A DNA stretch of 64,000 nt. Source: Symsagittifera roscoffensis. Its lineage: Eukaryota; Xenacoelomorpha; Acoela; Convolutidae. Position numbers and translations under genes: made by a program. The stretch is from the NCBI RefSeq assembly GCF_963678635.1, contig NC_087066.1, positions 55,384,312-55,448,311 of the forward strand. The letters run 5' to 3'. A model generated the notes under the pieces. The model saw only the letters and a program-made list of their open reading frames with translations. It was not told the DNA's origin and made no database searches. Shown here in pieces: positions 41,810-52,789 of this stretch; within the stretch, counting starts at the first letter, position 1; every line of letters begins with the position of its first letter.

Positions 41810-41880
41810 AAGTACTCACACAGAGGCGAAGCGCAGCTTCGCATCACTTGCGATACAAAGCGTACCAATGCAAGCTACTA
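41810..41880 (+). repeat. ACAGAGGCGAAGC-family hairpin, well preserved end
   Basis: cacacagaggcgaagcgcagcttcgcatcacttgcgatac contains the inverted pair GCGAAGC/GCTTCGC separated by a few bases, then a second partial complement (acttgcga). The same word opens elements at 605, 15465, 29161, 34325, 35515 and 37518. No matching right end was found nearby. Confidence 0.6.
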
Positions 41881-42119
41881 ATTTAGAGTACCAATGCAAG
41901 CTACTAATCGTCATTTAGATCAGTTTATTGTAAAAATCCTGACGATGCACATAGTTGCGAAAAAGTTTGAAATTTACTTTTTAGCAAAAATTTCTGCAAG
42001 CTACTAAATTCCGTTTTCTTCGAAAGTTAATTAATACCTTTACTTGAACATTTCACAGCTTGTGGTCTGTGAAATGTACATAACTAAGTGAAAAAACTGA
42101 AACTACTTATAATTCGATC

Positions 42120-42790
42120 ACAGAAAAACAGACGAGAGAAACACAACCACAAGCACTAAGCACGCTTTTGGTATTTTCCGGTTGGACGCCAACCGATCTG
42201 AAAACAAAAATGGCAAAGGAAATTGACATAAAATATCAACAATTATTTTGGAAATACGGAATAATCAATCTAAGAAAAACAGAAAACAAACACAGCCACT
42301 AAGCACTCTTTTAGTATTTCCCTAGCGTCCAAAAAGCCACAACGCATGGTTAGACGCCAATTGATCCGCAAACAAAAACACCAAAGGAAGTAGTTGTCAT
42401 AAAAAAATTCAATAATGTTTTTGGAAAAAAGAAAAAATTTAATCTCAAAAAAAACAGACGAGGAACACAACCTTACCATCAAGTAAGATTAGTATTTTCC
42501 GAGCGTCCACTAAGCCATCAATACATGATTAGACGCCAATTGATCCGAAAACCAAAAGAACGAAAATAATAATTGTTAAAACAAGTCAACATATTTTGGA
42601 AAATACGAAAATTCAACCTCAGAAGAATAGACAAAAAAGACAACCATTACCATTAAGCAAGCTTTTAGTGTATTTTAAGCGTTCAATTAACTGATAACTT
42701 GTAGTTAGACGACAAACAATCCGAAAACAAAAAATGTCAAAGCAAATTGTTGTTTTTGAGTTCGTTAAAATTGTAAATTCAAACAAACGT
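42120..42790. repeat. Four tandem ~175-bp repeats downstream of the PLE
   Basis: gacgccaaccgatctgaaaa (42184), gacgccaattgatccgcaaa (42353), gacgccaattgatccgaaaa (42531) and gacgacaaacaatccgaaaa (42708) mark units of 169, 178 and 177 bases. Shared words also include taagca/gtattttccgagcgtcc and caacatattttggaaaatac. There is no consistent open frame through the units. Confidence 0.8.
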
Positions 42791-42830
42791 TTTCGCACAT
42801 TTTTCTGCATCTTCAGGTTTTAAAAATCTG
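42790..42830 (-). other. Hammerhead-ribozyme-like motif at the PLE 3' side
   Basis: Minus strand reads CCTGAAGATGCAGAAAAATG, then TGCGAAAACGTTTGTTTG. This resembles the hammerhead core CUGAUGA - stem II - GAAA, with one core change (CUGAAGA), a possible stem II of GCA/TGC and a GUU that could be the cleavage-site triplet. Hammerhead motifs in the terminal repeats of Penelope-like elements are known. The fold here was judged by eye only. Confidence 0.4.
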
Positions 42831-43039
42831 TACCGGAAATTATAGAAAGTCTCATACACGATTTATTTCTAAAACTTTTTGACCAATCAAATTTAAACAA
42901 CTTTAATTACATGAAAAATTACGTAATCATTTATAACATTTTCCTGTAAATTTCTGAGGTTTTTTAGATTTTGTTCTTTCATGGTTATAAAATTTGAATT
43001 TGGGAATAATTTTGATCCTGACATGTCATTTTTTTTAAC

Positions 43040-45354
43040 TTTCAGCCATGTTGTACATAGACTATAATATAAGTGTTGATTCCCGGCTCCTGAATTCATC
43101 GCGTGTTGATCTTTGGCCTCTCCCTCCGAATATGCAAAGCCTCTAAAGTGAGTAGCTTATGAGTGTTGGCTGATTGGTCCATTATCTCTGACTTCAGCTC
43201 AGCAGTACCGCCTACCTCCTTACTACATTCTAACAAATGTAGCCCTACTCGAGAGTCCCCTTTGCGGTGTTCGTCGACCATCGTGGCTAAATGTCGGACT
43301 GTCTGACCGACTTAGGTGGAGTTACATCCACAACATGTGAGCTTATACACCGTTTTGGATCTCAGTTCACAAGCAAAGAAAGTTTCGAGGGATGGCGAGC
43401 ATGTTTTTCTTTTTTTTGTTGTAAAAACTATTTGTGCCCCGGATACTTGCCGAACCTTTGCAGCTAACAGTTGAGATGAATTGCCTCGATAATGCATTGT
43501 AAAAGGGGGTGAGTCTTTTAACCATTTATCATTTCTCGGTTCAGATGCCTTCATCTCTAAATTTTTCTTTACCTCAATGATCTTGTTGAGAGTTTCAAAC
43601 ACTACCCTGTCCGACCAATTTTTCAGATAAGGATTTTCAATCCATTATTTCCAATCTTTTTTCCAATGCCTGGTCAAAATTTTCCAGTGTTGAGGTACTT
43701 CTGAAAACCCTATGAAATCCCGTCAAAAACGTTTCTTTTGAACTGCAAAGCTGCGCAACCTCTGGAATTTAGAATGGTGCCGGTATGAATGGGTTTTTGG
43801 TACCACCCACATGTGACTTTTTCCTTAGTCCACATTGACATTGAAATCCAAAACGGCCAAATTACCGTTACTATCAAGTTCTTCTATGGTGAACTGCACG
43901 TTTGGATGCAACTTATTGGCAGCCTAAACTATCCCAGGATCGCCCTTGACAGTTCTAACTATGTCATCCACATATCTTGAAAATTTTTTAACACCATTCT
44001 CAGTCCGATTTGCTTCCTGTTGTTTTTTTGCAAGTAATGCAATACCATACTATTTCAGCGATGTCTACATATTCGGATTCCAATATGTTACCACACCCTA
44101 AGTGAAACCAAGTTAAACAAGCTTCAATTTCTACACCTTTAGTCCGATATGTCATCTTTTTCTGACATCCAGGGCAGACCTCATTGTTACTTTCATTTAG
44201 CACAGTCAATTTTGGTACATCTTTCTTTAATACAGGATCGTAATCTTTAAGCCATAAATTGGCCAATGTTACTGCAAGGGAGGCGCCCATTATTGAACCG
44301 TCTTTTTGTACAAACCAAAAACCATTGCATTTAAAGTGTACCTTACTCACTGCCAAAGTCAGTAGTTTTTTCGTAGTCTTGCGAGATGTTTCCGGAGGCT
44401 TGACTTGCTCATATAGTCTCCTCAGGGCTAATTCAGTTTTCTCCAAGATCTCTCTGGCCATTTGAGTGTTCGTTTCTATGTTTGCCCCCTCAATTTCCTC
44501 AAAGTACTTTACTAATGTTTTATTTAGGTTGTCATATCAGTTACCAGGTTAGGAAGGGACGGGACGAAGTGGTGTGCCTTGTTTATGTATTTTTGCTAAT
44601 CCATACAGTCTAGCCGGCTGCGCCCCCGTTGATCTCAACCTAGTATACAGTTTTTCGCTAATCTCGTCCTTATTTTTCATGGCGAGTAATTTTTTGCTTA
44701 TGTCTTTTTCAATTTTTTTGATCACGCTGTCTGTCAGATTCTTCCTCTCACTAATTGTTCTGCCTGTAATAAACCTTCCAGTTTCTTCTTATATGTCTCC
44801 TTTTTCGTTACACAAAAACCCGCTCCCTTATCAAACGACACTGCCAGAAGACCGTTGTCCTTCAAACACTTTCTGGCTTTTTCAACACCTTTGTCTGAGG
44901 GGTTCTGTTTCTCATTTTTAGCATATATCTTTGCAGCTGCTTCAATCTCACATAATTTTTCTCCGGGTTAGGAAGTGTCAAAGAAAGGTTTCTCCGGGCT
45001 ATCAATGTCCTCAAGGAAATGAATTTCATTGAATTTGTCTCGTACCGGATGTTTTGCTCCAAAATTTAAGACTTCCTGCACCCAAAATGGCAAAATCACA
45101 TCATCTAAAATTCTAACTGACCTTTTATCCAAGTGTTTTAATGGTCTATCCTGTCTTTTTGAAAGCTTTTTAAGCTTTTTCTTGTGTCGGTTATTGACAC
45201 TACACCTTGCTTGATGGTTCAGATAGAATATTACCGAAGGCAACCACTTCTTAGCTATTCCCCTTCTCACTACCTGCCTTGCTTTTGCTAGGTTACGCGA
45301 TGCCTTGGCCCAATCCGCATTTGCTTGGTTTTTCTCAGGTTGATAGCTGTGCAC
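43040..45354 (-). pseudogene. Penelope-like retroelement, RT plus PHD-type finger plus GIY-YIG, inactivated
   Basis: Minus-strand order: N-terminal region (45354-44968; HLDKRSVRILDD, EVLNFGAKHPVRDKF), a DKGAGFCV segment (~44830), LYGLAKIHKQGTPLRPVPS (~44600, the PLE YGLPKIHK motif), motif B FWFVQKDGSIMGASLAV (~44300), a PHD-type finger (44183-44018), motif C RYVDDIVRTV (~43960), ELDSNGNLAVLDF (~43850), and a GIY-YIG endonuclease (43370-43090; VYKLTCCGC then VGQTVRHLATMVDEH). Such elements copy RNA by target-primed reverse transcription using the GIY-YIG nuclease. At least five in-frame stops fall between 43980 and 43300, one replacing the tyrosine before VGQT, and frames shift upstream, so the copy is dead. 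PLE assignment is firm. Confidence 0.88.
44018..44183 (-). other. PHD-type zinc finger inside the PLE reverse transcriptase
   Basis: Reads NNEVCPGCQKKMTYRTKG, then ACLTWFHLGCGN and WYCITCKK. The spacing C-x2-C ... C-x4-H-x2-C ... W-x-C-x2-C is that of a PHD finger, with the third cysteine replaced by isoleucine (VEIEAC). It sits in the open 153-codon frame 44461-44000, between RT motifs B and C. Confidence 0.75.
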
Positions 45355-45630
45355 CGCTTGGTCTCAAAAGTTTCAGTTGATAGCTGTGCACCGCTTGATC
45401 CCAAAAAAAACACCCTTATCAGGCACGCGAAACCGTTAAAAGTCTGGTATAATGTCGTTATCGAGACCTTTTCTCAGAAATTTAATTCTCAGGAAACTGC
45501 TATGAAATTTATTAAAATTTTTTAAATAGTCTAACACAAGTTTCCAAATTATTTTTCTATTCAGGACCAATCTAAGGAGTGGTGTTGGCAGCAAAACTGC
45601 GGTCATCTCTTCTTTGCAGGCCAAGAGCCC
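45355..45630. other. Junction between the PLE and the plus-strand RT
   Basis: ttgatagctgtgcaccgctt occurs twice in direct orientation (45339 and 45375), a short duplication at the PLE 5' edge. No coding unit is recognised between here and the RT start. Confidence 0.5.
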
Positions 45631-45639
45631 TTAAACTCA

Positions 45640-46150
45640 TGTAGCACTCAGCAAAGAAAAAACTCAGCAAAGAAATAATTGTGAAGTTCAACAAACTAAT
45701 GAATACTGGAAAAATCTCAAGCGCAATAGCTGAACTAACGGAAACATCCAAAGGCGTTTTTTCGCTGGACGAGATCGTCAAGGGTAAGACAGTAGAACAG
45801 GCTCTTATTGAGTAGCACCCACCATCTGAACCAATTGATGAGAACTATATTACACCAGTCTCAAATGAAAGACTTCCTTTCCATCCATTGATAATTAATC
45901 AGATTAGCGGTCAACATATCAAGAAAGCAGCCAGGAGAACGCTCGGATCTCATGGACCATCTGGCCTTGATGCAAACAAATGGAGGCGTATTTTAGCACG
46001 CTTCGCTCAATAATCAGTTGAGATTTCAGAATTAATAGCTAAAATTGCCTAAAAAATGGCTACCAAAGAACTAAATCCAGACAACTAACGGAACCATTTA
46101 ACGCATGTAGATTAATACCCTCAAATAAAAATCCTAACATTGAAGCTACA
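45640..46150 (+). pseudogene. QGDPLAM/YADD-family reverse transcriptase, N-terminal fragment
   Basis: Plus strand; reads KFNKLMNTGKISSAIAELTE, KGVFSLDEIVKGKTVEQAL, then AARRTLGSHGPSGLDANKWR and, after a frame change, EPFNACRLIPSNKNP. These are the landmarks (GVL-LDE, GPSGLDA--WRR, ACRLIPLDKNP) of a reverse transcriptase family common in cnidarian and other marine invertebrate genomes, whose formal clade I do not assign. Stops (IE*HPP, FAQ*SV) and the frame change mark it as dead. Confidence 0.75.
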
Positions 46151-46154
46151 TTGA

Positions 46155-46470
46155 AACAACAACAACACAACAAGTTCCAAAATTGAAAAATTTTGACGAA
46201 AACATCAGATTATTTGAAATACTTTGGCATTTTAGCATGAAAATAAACTTCAAAACAAAAATTTGGGAAAATTTGGAAAACTAACAAACTCTCATCATAA
46301 AATTGGCGGGATATTTAAATTTGATTGCATAAAATAAATGAAGTAACAATTTGATATATAGTTTTTAATGAGTGTGTTTGACATTTTTTATATTTTTGAT
46401 CATTACGTACATATTAGTTAAATTTTTAAACCTGAAGATGCACTAAATATGTGCAAAACCTTTGTTCAGC
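46155..46470 (+). other. Interrupting segment with a second hammerhead-like motif
   Basis: Separates two RT pieces. Near its right end tttttaaacctgaagatgca followed by ctaaatatgtgcaaaacctttg matches, inverted, the motif at 42790-42830 over about 30 bases. A stem GCAC/GTGC flanks a 7-base loop after CTGAAGAT. It may be the tail of a second, plus-strand PLE fragment or the other terminus of the PLE at 43040-45354. Confidence 0.45.
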
Positions 46471-47120
46471 CTACAGTTCTTAGGTAATCGAATCCAGGAG
46501 TAAAATACTTAGGCCTAAGAGAAGTTATGCGTTAGATAAAACGCCGAACAATTACCAAAAGCCTAAAAATTGAACTCTTGTCGCTCGGTTCAAACTACCA
46601 ACTCTGTCTAGGACAAAAATGTGGCCTTGAATATGCGATCCACACGCTAAAACATCAATACTGCAAATCCTTCACCGTTGCTGTCTCACTGACAGAGTAA
46701 AAAACGCTTTCAACTCGCTAAATCGAAAGCTGGAATTGAAAAATATAGTAAATACCTGCCCATCTCTTTAAACAACGATTAAGAACTTAAATCCGTCAAA
46801 CTGTTCGTTAACAAAAAAACATCTGTTCTCAAGAAGCGACAACCCAGGGTGATCCACTAGCAATGACCATGTACGGTCTAGCCATAAAACCCCTAATAAA
46901 TTTTTTTATCAGCAGACAACGTAATCCAGAAATGTTACGCAGACGACGGAAACGCGGTCGGTAAATTAAGCAATCTACGAACCGTCCTCAATAAAATTGT
47001 ATCTTTAGGTACATTTTTTTGGCTGCCACGTTAAATCAATCAAATGCCAACAAATGAAAACTCGTTGAAGCTGAGAAAACCTTCGAAAAAACAGGAATCA
47101 CTATAAAAGCAAGCGCCCGA

Positions 47121-47480
47121 GTGCTTGGTTCAGTTATAAGAACAGAATCTGATAGTAAAAAATCCCTCGAGTTTCAACAGAATGTGCAAGTCAAAATTTT
47201 GAAAAAACTAATGAAAATTGCTAATACTTTTATGCCCCAAAAAGTTTATGCCGGCTATACTATAAGAATTCAAGAAAAGGTTTCTTTTCTAACCAGGACA
47301 ACGCCTAACAGTATGGAAAACTTAGAAATATTTGCAAAGATTATCAAAGAACAACTAATACCAACCCTAGTCGGTAAAGACACATTTAACCCCCAGTTCC
47401 ATGAGATATCTACCTTACCCCTTAAAATGGGCGGCTCAAACAAAAAGCTGCCAACCGACCATGAAAGCTTTCTAGAATGA
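47121..47480 (+). pseudogene. RT thumb-region fragment, array unit 1
   Basis: 119 codons from RVLGSVIRTESDSKK to HESFLE. Preceded upstream by the YADD part in another frame (stop and shift at FFWLPR) and followed by TGA. Fragment of the tandem RT array; not an independent gene. Confidence 0.75.
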
Positions 47481-48192
47481 TCTAAGGAAACATCACTGGT
47501 ATTGGAATGTCAAGATCCTGTTACAGCATTAACAGAGCAAGAAAAGTTTTATATGAAACATAGAAAATTGAAAACTGATAGAACAAACCGAAAGAAAACA
47601 AACCTCCTTAACTCCTTAACTGAAACTGATAAATACGAAATCGACTTGGCTTTTAAAAAGGCAAGTCTAAATGGCTAAATGCTTTAAATGGCTCAATGCT
47701 TTACCACTGAGCAGATACAACTTCAAACTGAACAAATCAGAATTCAGAGATGGTATTTACTTGGGATACGGATGGGAACCGACCAAAACCCCACTCACTG
47801 GTGCATGTAGTGCTAAAAACGCTTTCAACTCGCTAAATCGCCAAAAACGCTTTCAACTCGCTAAATGGAAAGCTGGCATTGAAAATATCGTACATACCTG
47901 CCCATCTCTTTAAACAGCGATTAAGAACTAGTGATTAAACCCATCAAACTGTTCGTTAACAAAAAAAAACATCTATTCTCAAGAAGCGACAACCCAGGGG
48001 GATCCACTAGCAATGACCATGTACGGTCTAGCCATAAAACCCCTAATAAATTTTTTATCAGCAGACAACGTAACCCAGAAATGGTACGCAGACGACGGAA
48101 ACGCGGTCGGTAATTTAAGCAATCTACGAACCGTCCTCAATAAAATTGTATCTGTAGGTACATTTTTTTGGCTGCCACGTTAAAGCAATCAA

Positions 48193-48610
48193 ATGCCAAC
48201 AAATGAAAAACTCGTTGAAGCTGAGAAAACCTTCCAAAATACAGGAATCACTATAAAAGCAAGCGCCCGAGTGCTTGGTTCAGTTATAAGAAGAGAATCT
48301 GATAGTAAAAAATTCCTCGAGTTTCAACAGAATGTGCAAGTCAAAATTTTGAAAAAACTAATGAAAATCGCTAATACTTTTATGCCCCAAAACGTTTATG
48401 CCGGCTATACTATATGAGTTCAAGAAAAGGTTTCTTTTCTAACCAGGACAACGCCTAACAGTATGGAAAACTTAGAAATATGTGCGAAGATTATCAAAGA
48501 ACAACTAATACCAACCCTAGTCGGTAAAGACACATTTAACCCCCAGTTCCATGAGATATCCACCTTACCCCTTAAAATGGGCGGCTCAAACATCAAGCTG
48601 CCATCCGACC
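48193..48610 (+). pseudogene. RT thumb-region fragment, array unit 2
   Basis: Same segment as unit 1. Here an extra TGA interrupts it after VYAGYTI (48415), which units 3 and 4 lack. Confidence 0.75.
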
Positions 48611-49344
48611 ATGAAAGTTTTCTAGAATGATCTAAGGAAACATCACTAGTATTAGACTCTCAAGATCCTGTTACAGCTTTAACAGAGCAAGAAAAGTTTT
48701 ATATGAAACATAAAAAATTGAAAACTGATAGAACAAACCGAAAGAAAATAAACCTCCTTAACTCCTTAACTGAAACCAATAAATACGCAATCGACTTGGC
48801 TTTTAAAAAGGCAAGTCTAAATGGCTAAATGCTTTAAATGGCTCAATGCTTTACCACTGAGCAGATACAACTTCAAACTGAACAAATCAGAATTCAGGGA
48901 TGGTATTTACTTGGGATACGGATGGGAACCGACCAAAACCCCACTCACTGGTGCATGTAGTGCTAAAAACGCTTTCAACTCGCTAAATCACCAAAAACGC
49001 TTTCAACTCGCTAAATGGAAAGCTGGCATTGAAAAATATCGTACATACCTGCCCATCTCTTTAAACAGCGATTAAGAACTAGTACTTAAACCCATCAAAC
49101 TGTTCGTTAACAAAAAAAAAACATCTATTCTCAAGAAGCGACAACCCAGGGGGATCCACTAGCAATGACCATGTACGGTCTAGCCATAAAACCCCTAATA
49201 AATTTTTTATCAGCAGACAACGTAACCCAGAAATGGTACGCAGACGACGGAAACGCGGTCGGTAATTTAAGCAATCTACGAACCGTCCTCAATACAATTG
49301 TATCTTTAGGTACATTTTTTTGGCTGCCACGTTAAAGCAATCAA

Positions 49345-49782
49345 ATGCCAACAAATGAAAAACTCGTTGAAGCTGAGAAAACTTTCCAAAATACAGGAAT
49401 CACTAAAAAAGCAAGCGCCCGAGTGCTTGGTTCAGTTATAAGAACAGAATCTGATAGTAAAAAATTCCTCGAGTTTCAACAGAATGTGCAAGTCAAAATT
49501 TTGAAAAAACTAATGAAAATCGCTAATACTTTTATGCCCCAAAACGTTTATGCCGGCTATACTATAAGAGTTCAAGAAAAGGTTTCTTTTCTAACCAGGA
49601 CAACGCCTAACAGTATGGAAAACTTAGAAATATGTGCGAAGATTATCAAAGAACAACTAATACCAACCCTAGTCGGTAAAGACACATTTAACCCCCAGTT
49701 CCATGAGATATCCACCTTACCCCTTAAAATGGGCGGCTCAAACATCAAGCTGCCATCCGACCATGAAAGTTTTCTAGAATGA
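49345..49782 (+). pseudogene. RT thumb-region fragment, array unit 3
   Basis: 145 codons, MPTNEKLVEAEKTF to HESFLE. Nearly identical to units 2 and 4. Flanked by the shared stop and the shared TGA. Confidence 0.75.
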
Positions 49783-50495
49783 TCTAAGGAAACATCACTA
49801 GTATTAGACTCTCAAGATCCTGTTACAGCTTTAACAGAGCAAGAAAAGTTTTATATGAAACATAAAAAATTGAAAACTGATAGAACAAACCGAAAGAAAA
49901 TAAACCTCCTTAACTCCTTAACTGAAACCAATAAATACGCAATCGACTTGGCTTTTAAAAAGGCAAGTCTAAATGGCTAAATGCTTTAAATGGCTCAATG
50001 CTTTACCACTGAGCAGATACAACTTCAAACTGAACAAATCAGAATTCAGGGATGGTATTTACTTGGGATACGGATGGGAACCGACCAAAACCCCACTCAC
50101 TGGTGCATGTAGTGCTAAAAACGCTTTCAACTCGCTAAATCACCAAAAACGCTTTCAACTCGCTAAATGGAAAGCTGGCATTGAAAAATATCGTACATAC
50201 CTGCCAATCTCTTTAAACAGCGATTAAGAACTAGTACTTAAACCCATCAAACTGTTCGTTAACAAAAAAAAACATCTATTTTCAAGAAGCGACAACCCAG
50301 GGGGATCCACTAGCAATGACCATGTACGGTCTAGCCATAAAACCCCTAATAAATTTTTTATCAGCAGACAACGTAACCCAGAAATGGTACGCAGACGACG
50401 GAAACGCGGTCGGTAATTTAAGCAATCTACGAACCGTCCTCAATAAAATTGTATCTTTAGGTACATTTTTTTGGCTGCCACGTTAAAGCAATCAA

Positions 50496-50933
50496 ATGCC
50501 GACAAATGAAAAACTCGTTGAAGCTGAGAAAACCTTCGAAAATACAGGAATCACTATAAAAGCAAGCGCCCGAGTGCTTGGTTCAGTTATAAGAACAGAA
50601 ACTGATAGTAAAAAATTCCTTGAGTTTCAACAGAATGTGCAAGTCAAAATTTTGAAAAAACTAATGAAAATTGCTAATACTTTTATGCCCCAAAACGTTT
50701 ATGCCGGCTATACTATAAGATTTCAAGAAAAGATTTCTTTTCTAACCAGGACAACGCCTAACAATATGGAAAACTTAGAAACATGTGCAAAGATTATCAA
50801 AGAACAACTAATACCAACCCTAGTCGGTAAAGACACATTTAACCCCCAGTTCCGTGAGATATCTACCTTACCCCTTAAAATGGACGGCTCAAACATCAAG
50901 CTGCCATCCGACCATGAAAGCTTTCTAGAATGA
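50496..50933 (+). pseudogene. RT thumb-region fragment, array unit 4
   Basis: 145 codons with several private changes (RTETDSKK, FQEKISFL, LKMDGSN). It leads into the only array unit that keeps the RT C-terminal part. Confidence 0.75.
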
Positions 50934-51123
50934 TCTAAGGAAACATCACTAGTATTGGAATCTCAAGATCCTGTTACAGCATTAACAGAGCAAGAAAAGT
51001 TTTGTAGGAAACATAAAAAATTGAAAACTGATGGAACAAACCGAAAGAAAACAAACCTCCTTAACTCCTTAACTGAAACAGATAAATACGCATTCGACTT
51101 GGCTTTTAAAAAGGCAAGTCTAA

Positions 51124-51450
51124 ATGGCTAAATGCTTTAAATGGCTCAATGCTTTACCACTGAGCAGATACAACCTCAAACTGAACAAATCAGAATTCAG
51201 AGATGGTATTTACTTGGGATACGGATGGGAACCGACCAAAACCCCACTCACGTATGCGTGTGGTGCTAGTTTTAATTTGACACATGCCTTACACTGTGCA
51301 AAGGGCGGTTACGCACACATAAGACTCAATGAAATCAGGGACACATTCGCTAACCTCATGAACGAGGTTTGGCATGCATTGAGATTGAGCCAAAACTACA
51401 GCGTTGCCAGGCCAGGCAAAAGCTTTGTCAACAATTTAAGTACAACTTAG
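51124..51450 (+). pseudogene. RT C-terminal fragment (large unit I)
   Basis: 108 codons: FKWLNALPLSRYNLKL, RDGIYLGYGWEPTKT, then CGASFNLTHALHCAKGGYAH and RLNEIRDTFANLMNEVW. The zinc-binding-like C-x-C...H-x3-C pattern is typical of the C-terminus of this RT family; here the first cysteine pair reads YACGAS. One base is lost near the end relative to units II and III (QNYSVARPGKSF instead of QNYSRCQARQKLF). Confidence 0.75.
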
Positions 51451-52789
51451 GATGAGGCACGACTTGACATTAAAACAAGCAGACTCTGGGGTTGAAAATT
51501 AAGCCGCGCAATCTTTGATGAGAAAATTTTCAACCCCCAGGCCAAAACATTGCAAAAACCGAATAAAGACACATACAAATATCACGAAAAACTGAAGAAC
51601 TTCAAATATCAGCAACGAGCTTTAAACGCATAGCAGAGTAGCTTCTGCTCGCTAATTTTAGGATGCACCGGTGGCGCTGTTCCAACAGCTACACGGACGA
51701 TGCAGCGATTTTTTCCAAACTAATTGAAAAAAGACAAGAAGGCTACCCAGAATCGATAAATGACATAAGAACTAAAATAAGCTTTGCATTACTTGTGAAC
51801 TTGTGATTTTTCACTTTTTTGTTAGACGCCAATTTTTCTCATTAAAAGAACTTGGAGCGATTGAAAATTTGAGATTTTAGTCTTTTTATTGTAGAGACGG
51901 AAGTGTCAATGTTCCTGAATTTGTTTGAGAAATTATGATGTCTGAGAAGTGACTTCATTAATTAACGATGATGATACTAAGACAAACTCGTCAAATGGTA
52001 GAATTTTGTGGGATCTAATTGCCAAGATTATATGACAAGCATATAGGAACGAATCAGAGAATGTCCATAATATTGCTCAGCTAATACCAGTGATATTAAA
52101 GAGCAAAACGGTGAAACGCGAGGTAATCAGAAAAATTTTGCATCTCTTGACACCAGTTCGAAAATGATTCAAAGAAACCGAGTCTAACTTTTAAAAATTT
52201 TACAGAAAAATCCAACTTCTGTAGAGTACTGTGGCTACTTCAAGGTGTATGATATTGAGAAGAAGTTGAATTTTTGAAACTTGATTTTGCTTAAGTCAAA
52301 ATTAGCAGCTGCACGGAAACTCACAGTGATACCCGCGCCGTACTGCAAGAGAATGCTGCTCAGGAAAAACGAGTGAGTTTTAAAAATAAGCTGACAAAAC
52401 TCTAATTGATCAAAAATTGTTCACCATGTCGGAAAATCATCAATAAATCAAATAAAATGTTAAAATCAAGGTTTATTGTGAAAAACAGTACGACAATGAA
52501 TTCATTGCTACATTTTTTGAATCGGGCTATAATTTTGCAATTATTATTGCACAAAAAGACGGAATTGTACCAATTTCATTGGAAAATTTGAAACAAAAAC
52601 GAGCTAACAAAACCTAAAACACTTCAGTAAAACATCATTTTTTAATTTCACAGAAGACAAATTGTAGTTGGAAGGACTCAAAAGTTTATATATGTTAAAA
52701 TTAACGGGTAAGACCTAGAAGAACTCCAAATCAATGGATAACTGAAACGATAATTAAAAAAGAATAGAGTTAAGTTTGGCAACGGCATG

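Larger units (their letters stand above)
46480..51800 (+). repeat. Four-unit tandem array (~1.15 kb) of the RT core
   Basis: Units begin at the NAFNSLN codons near 46700, 47814, 48964 and 50114. Each runs through GDPLAMTMYGLAIKPL (RT motif B), QKWYADDGNAVGNLSN (motif C), the thumb-like part (RVLGSVIRTESDSKKF, FMPQNVYAGYTI, FLTRTTPN) and FKWLNALPLSRYNFKL to WEPTKTPLT, where the next unit joins. The last unit alone continues into the C-terminal CxC...HAL-C part (THALHCAKGGYAHIRLNEIR). Ahead of the array lies a 5' RT piece (46497-46700; YQLCLGQKCGLEYAIHTLKH). Units carry the same stop after GTFFWLPR and the same TGA after HESFLE. Confidence 0.9.

Noticed and set aside
44574-44921. 115-codon plus-strand frame
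   Set aside because: Antisense to the Penelope-like RT (LYGLAKIHK and DKGAGFCV on the minus strand).
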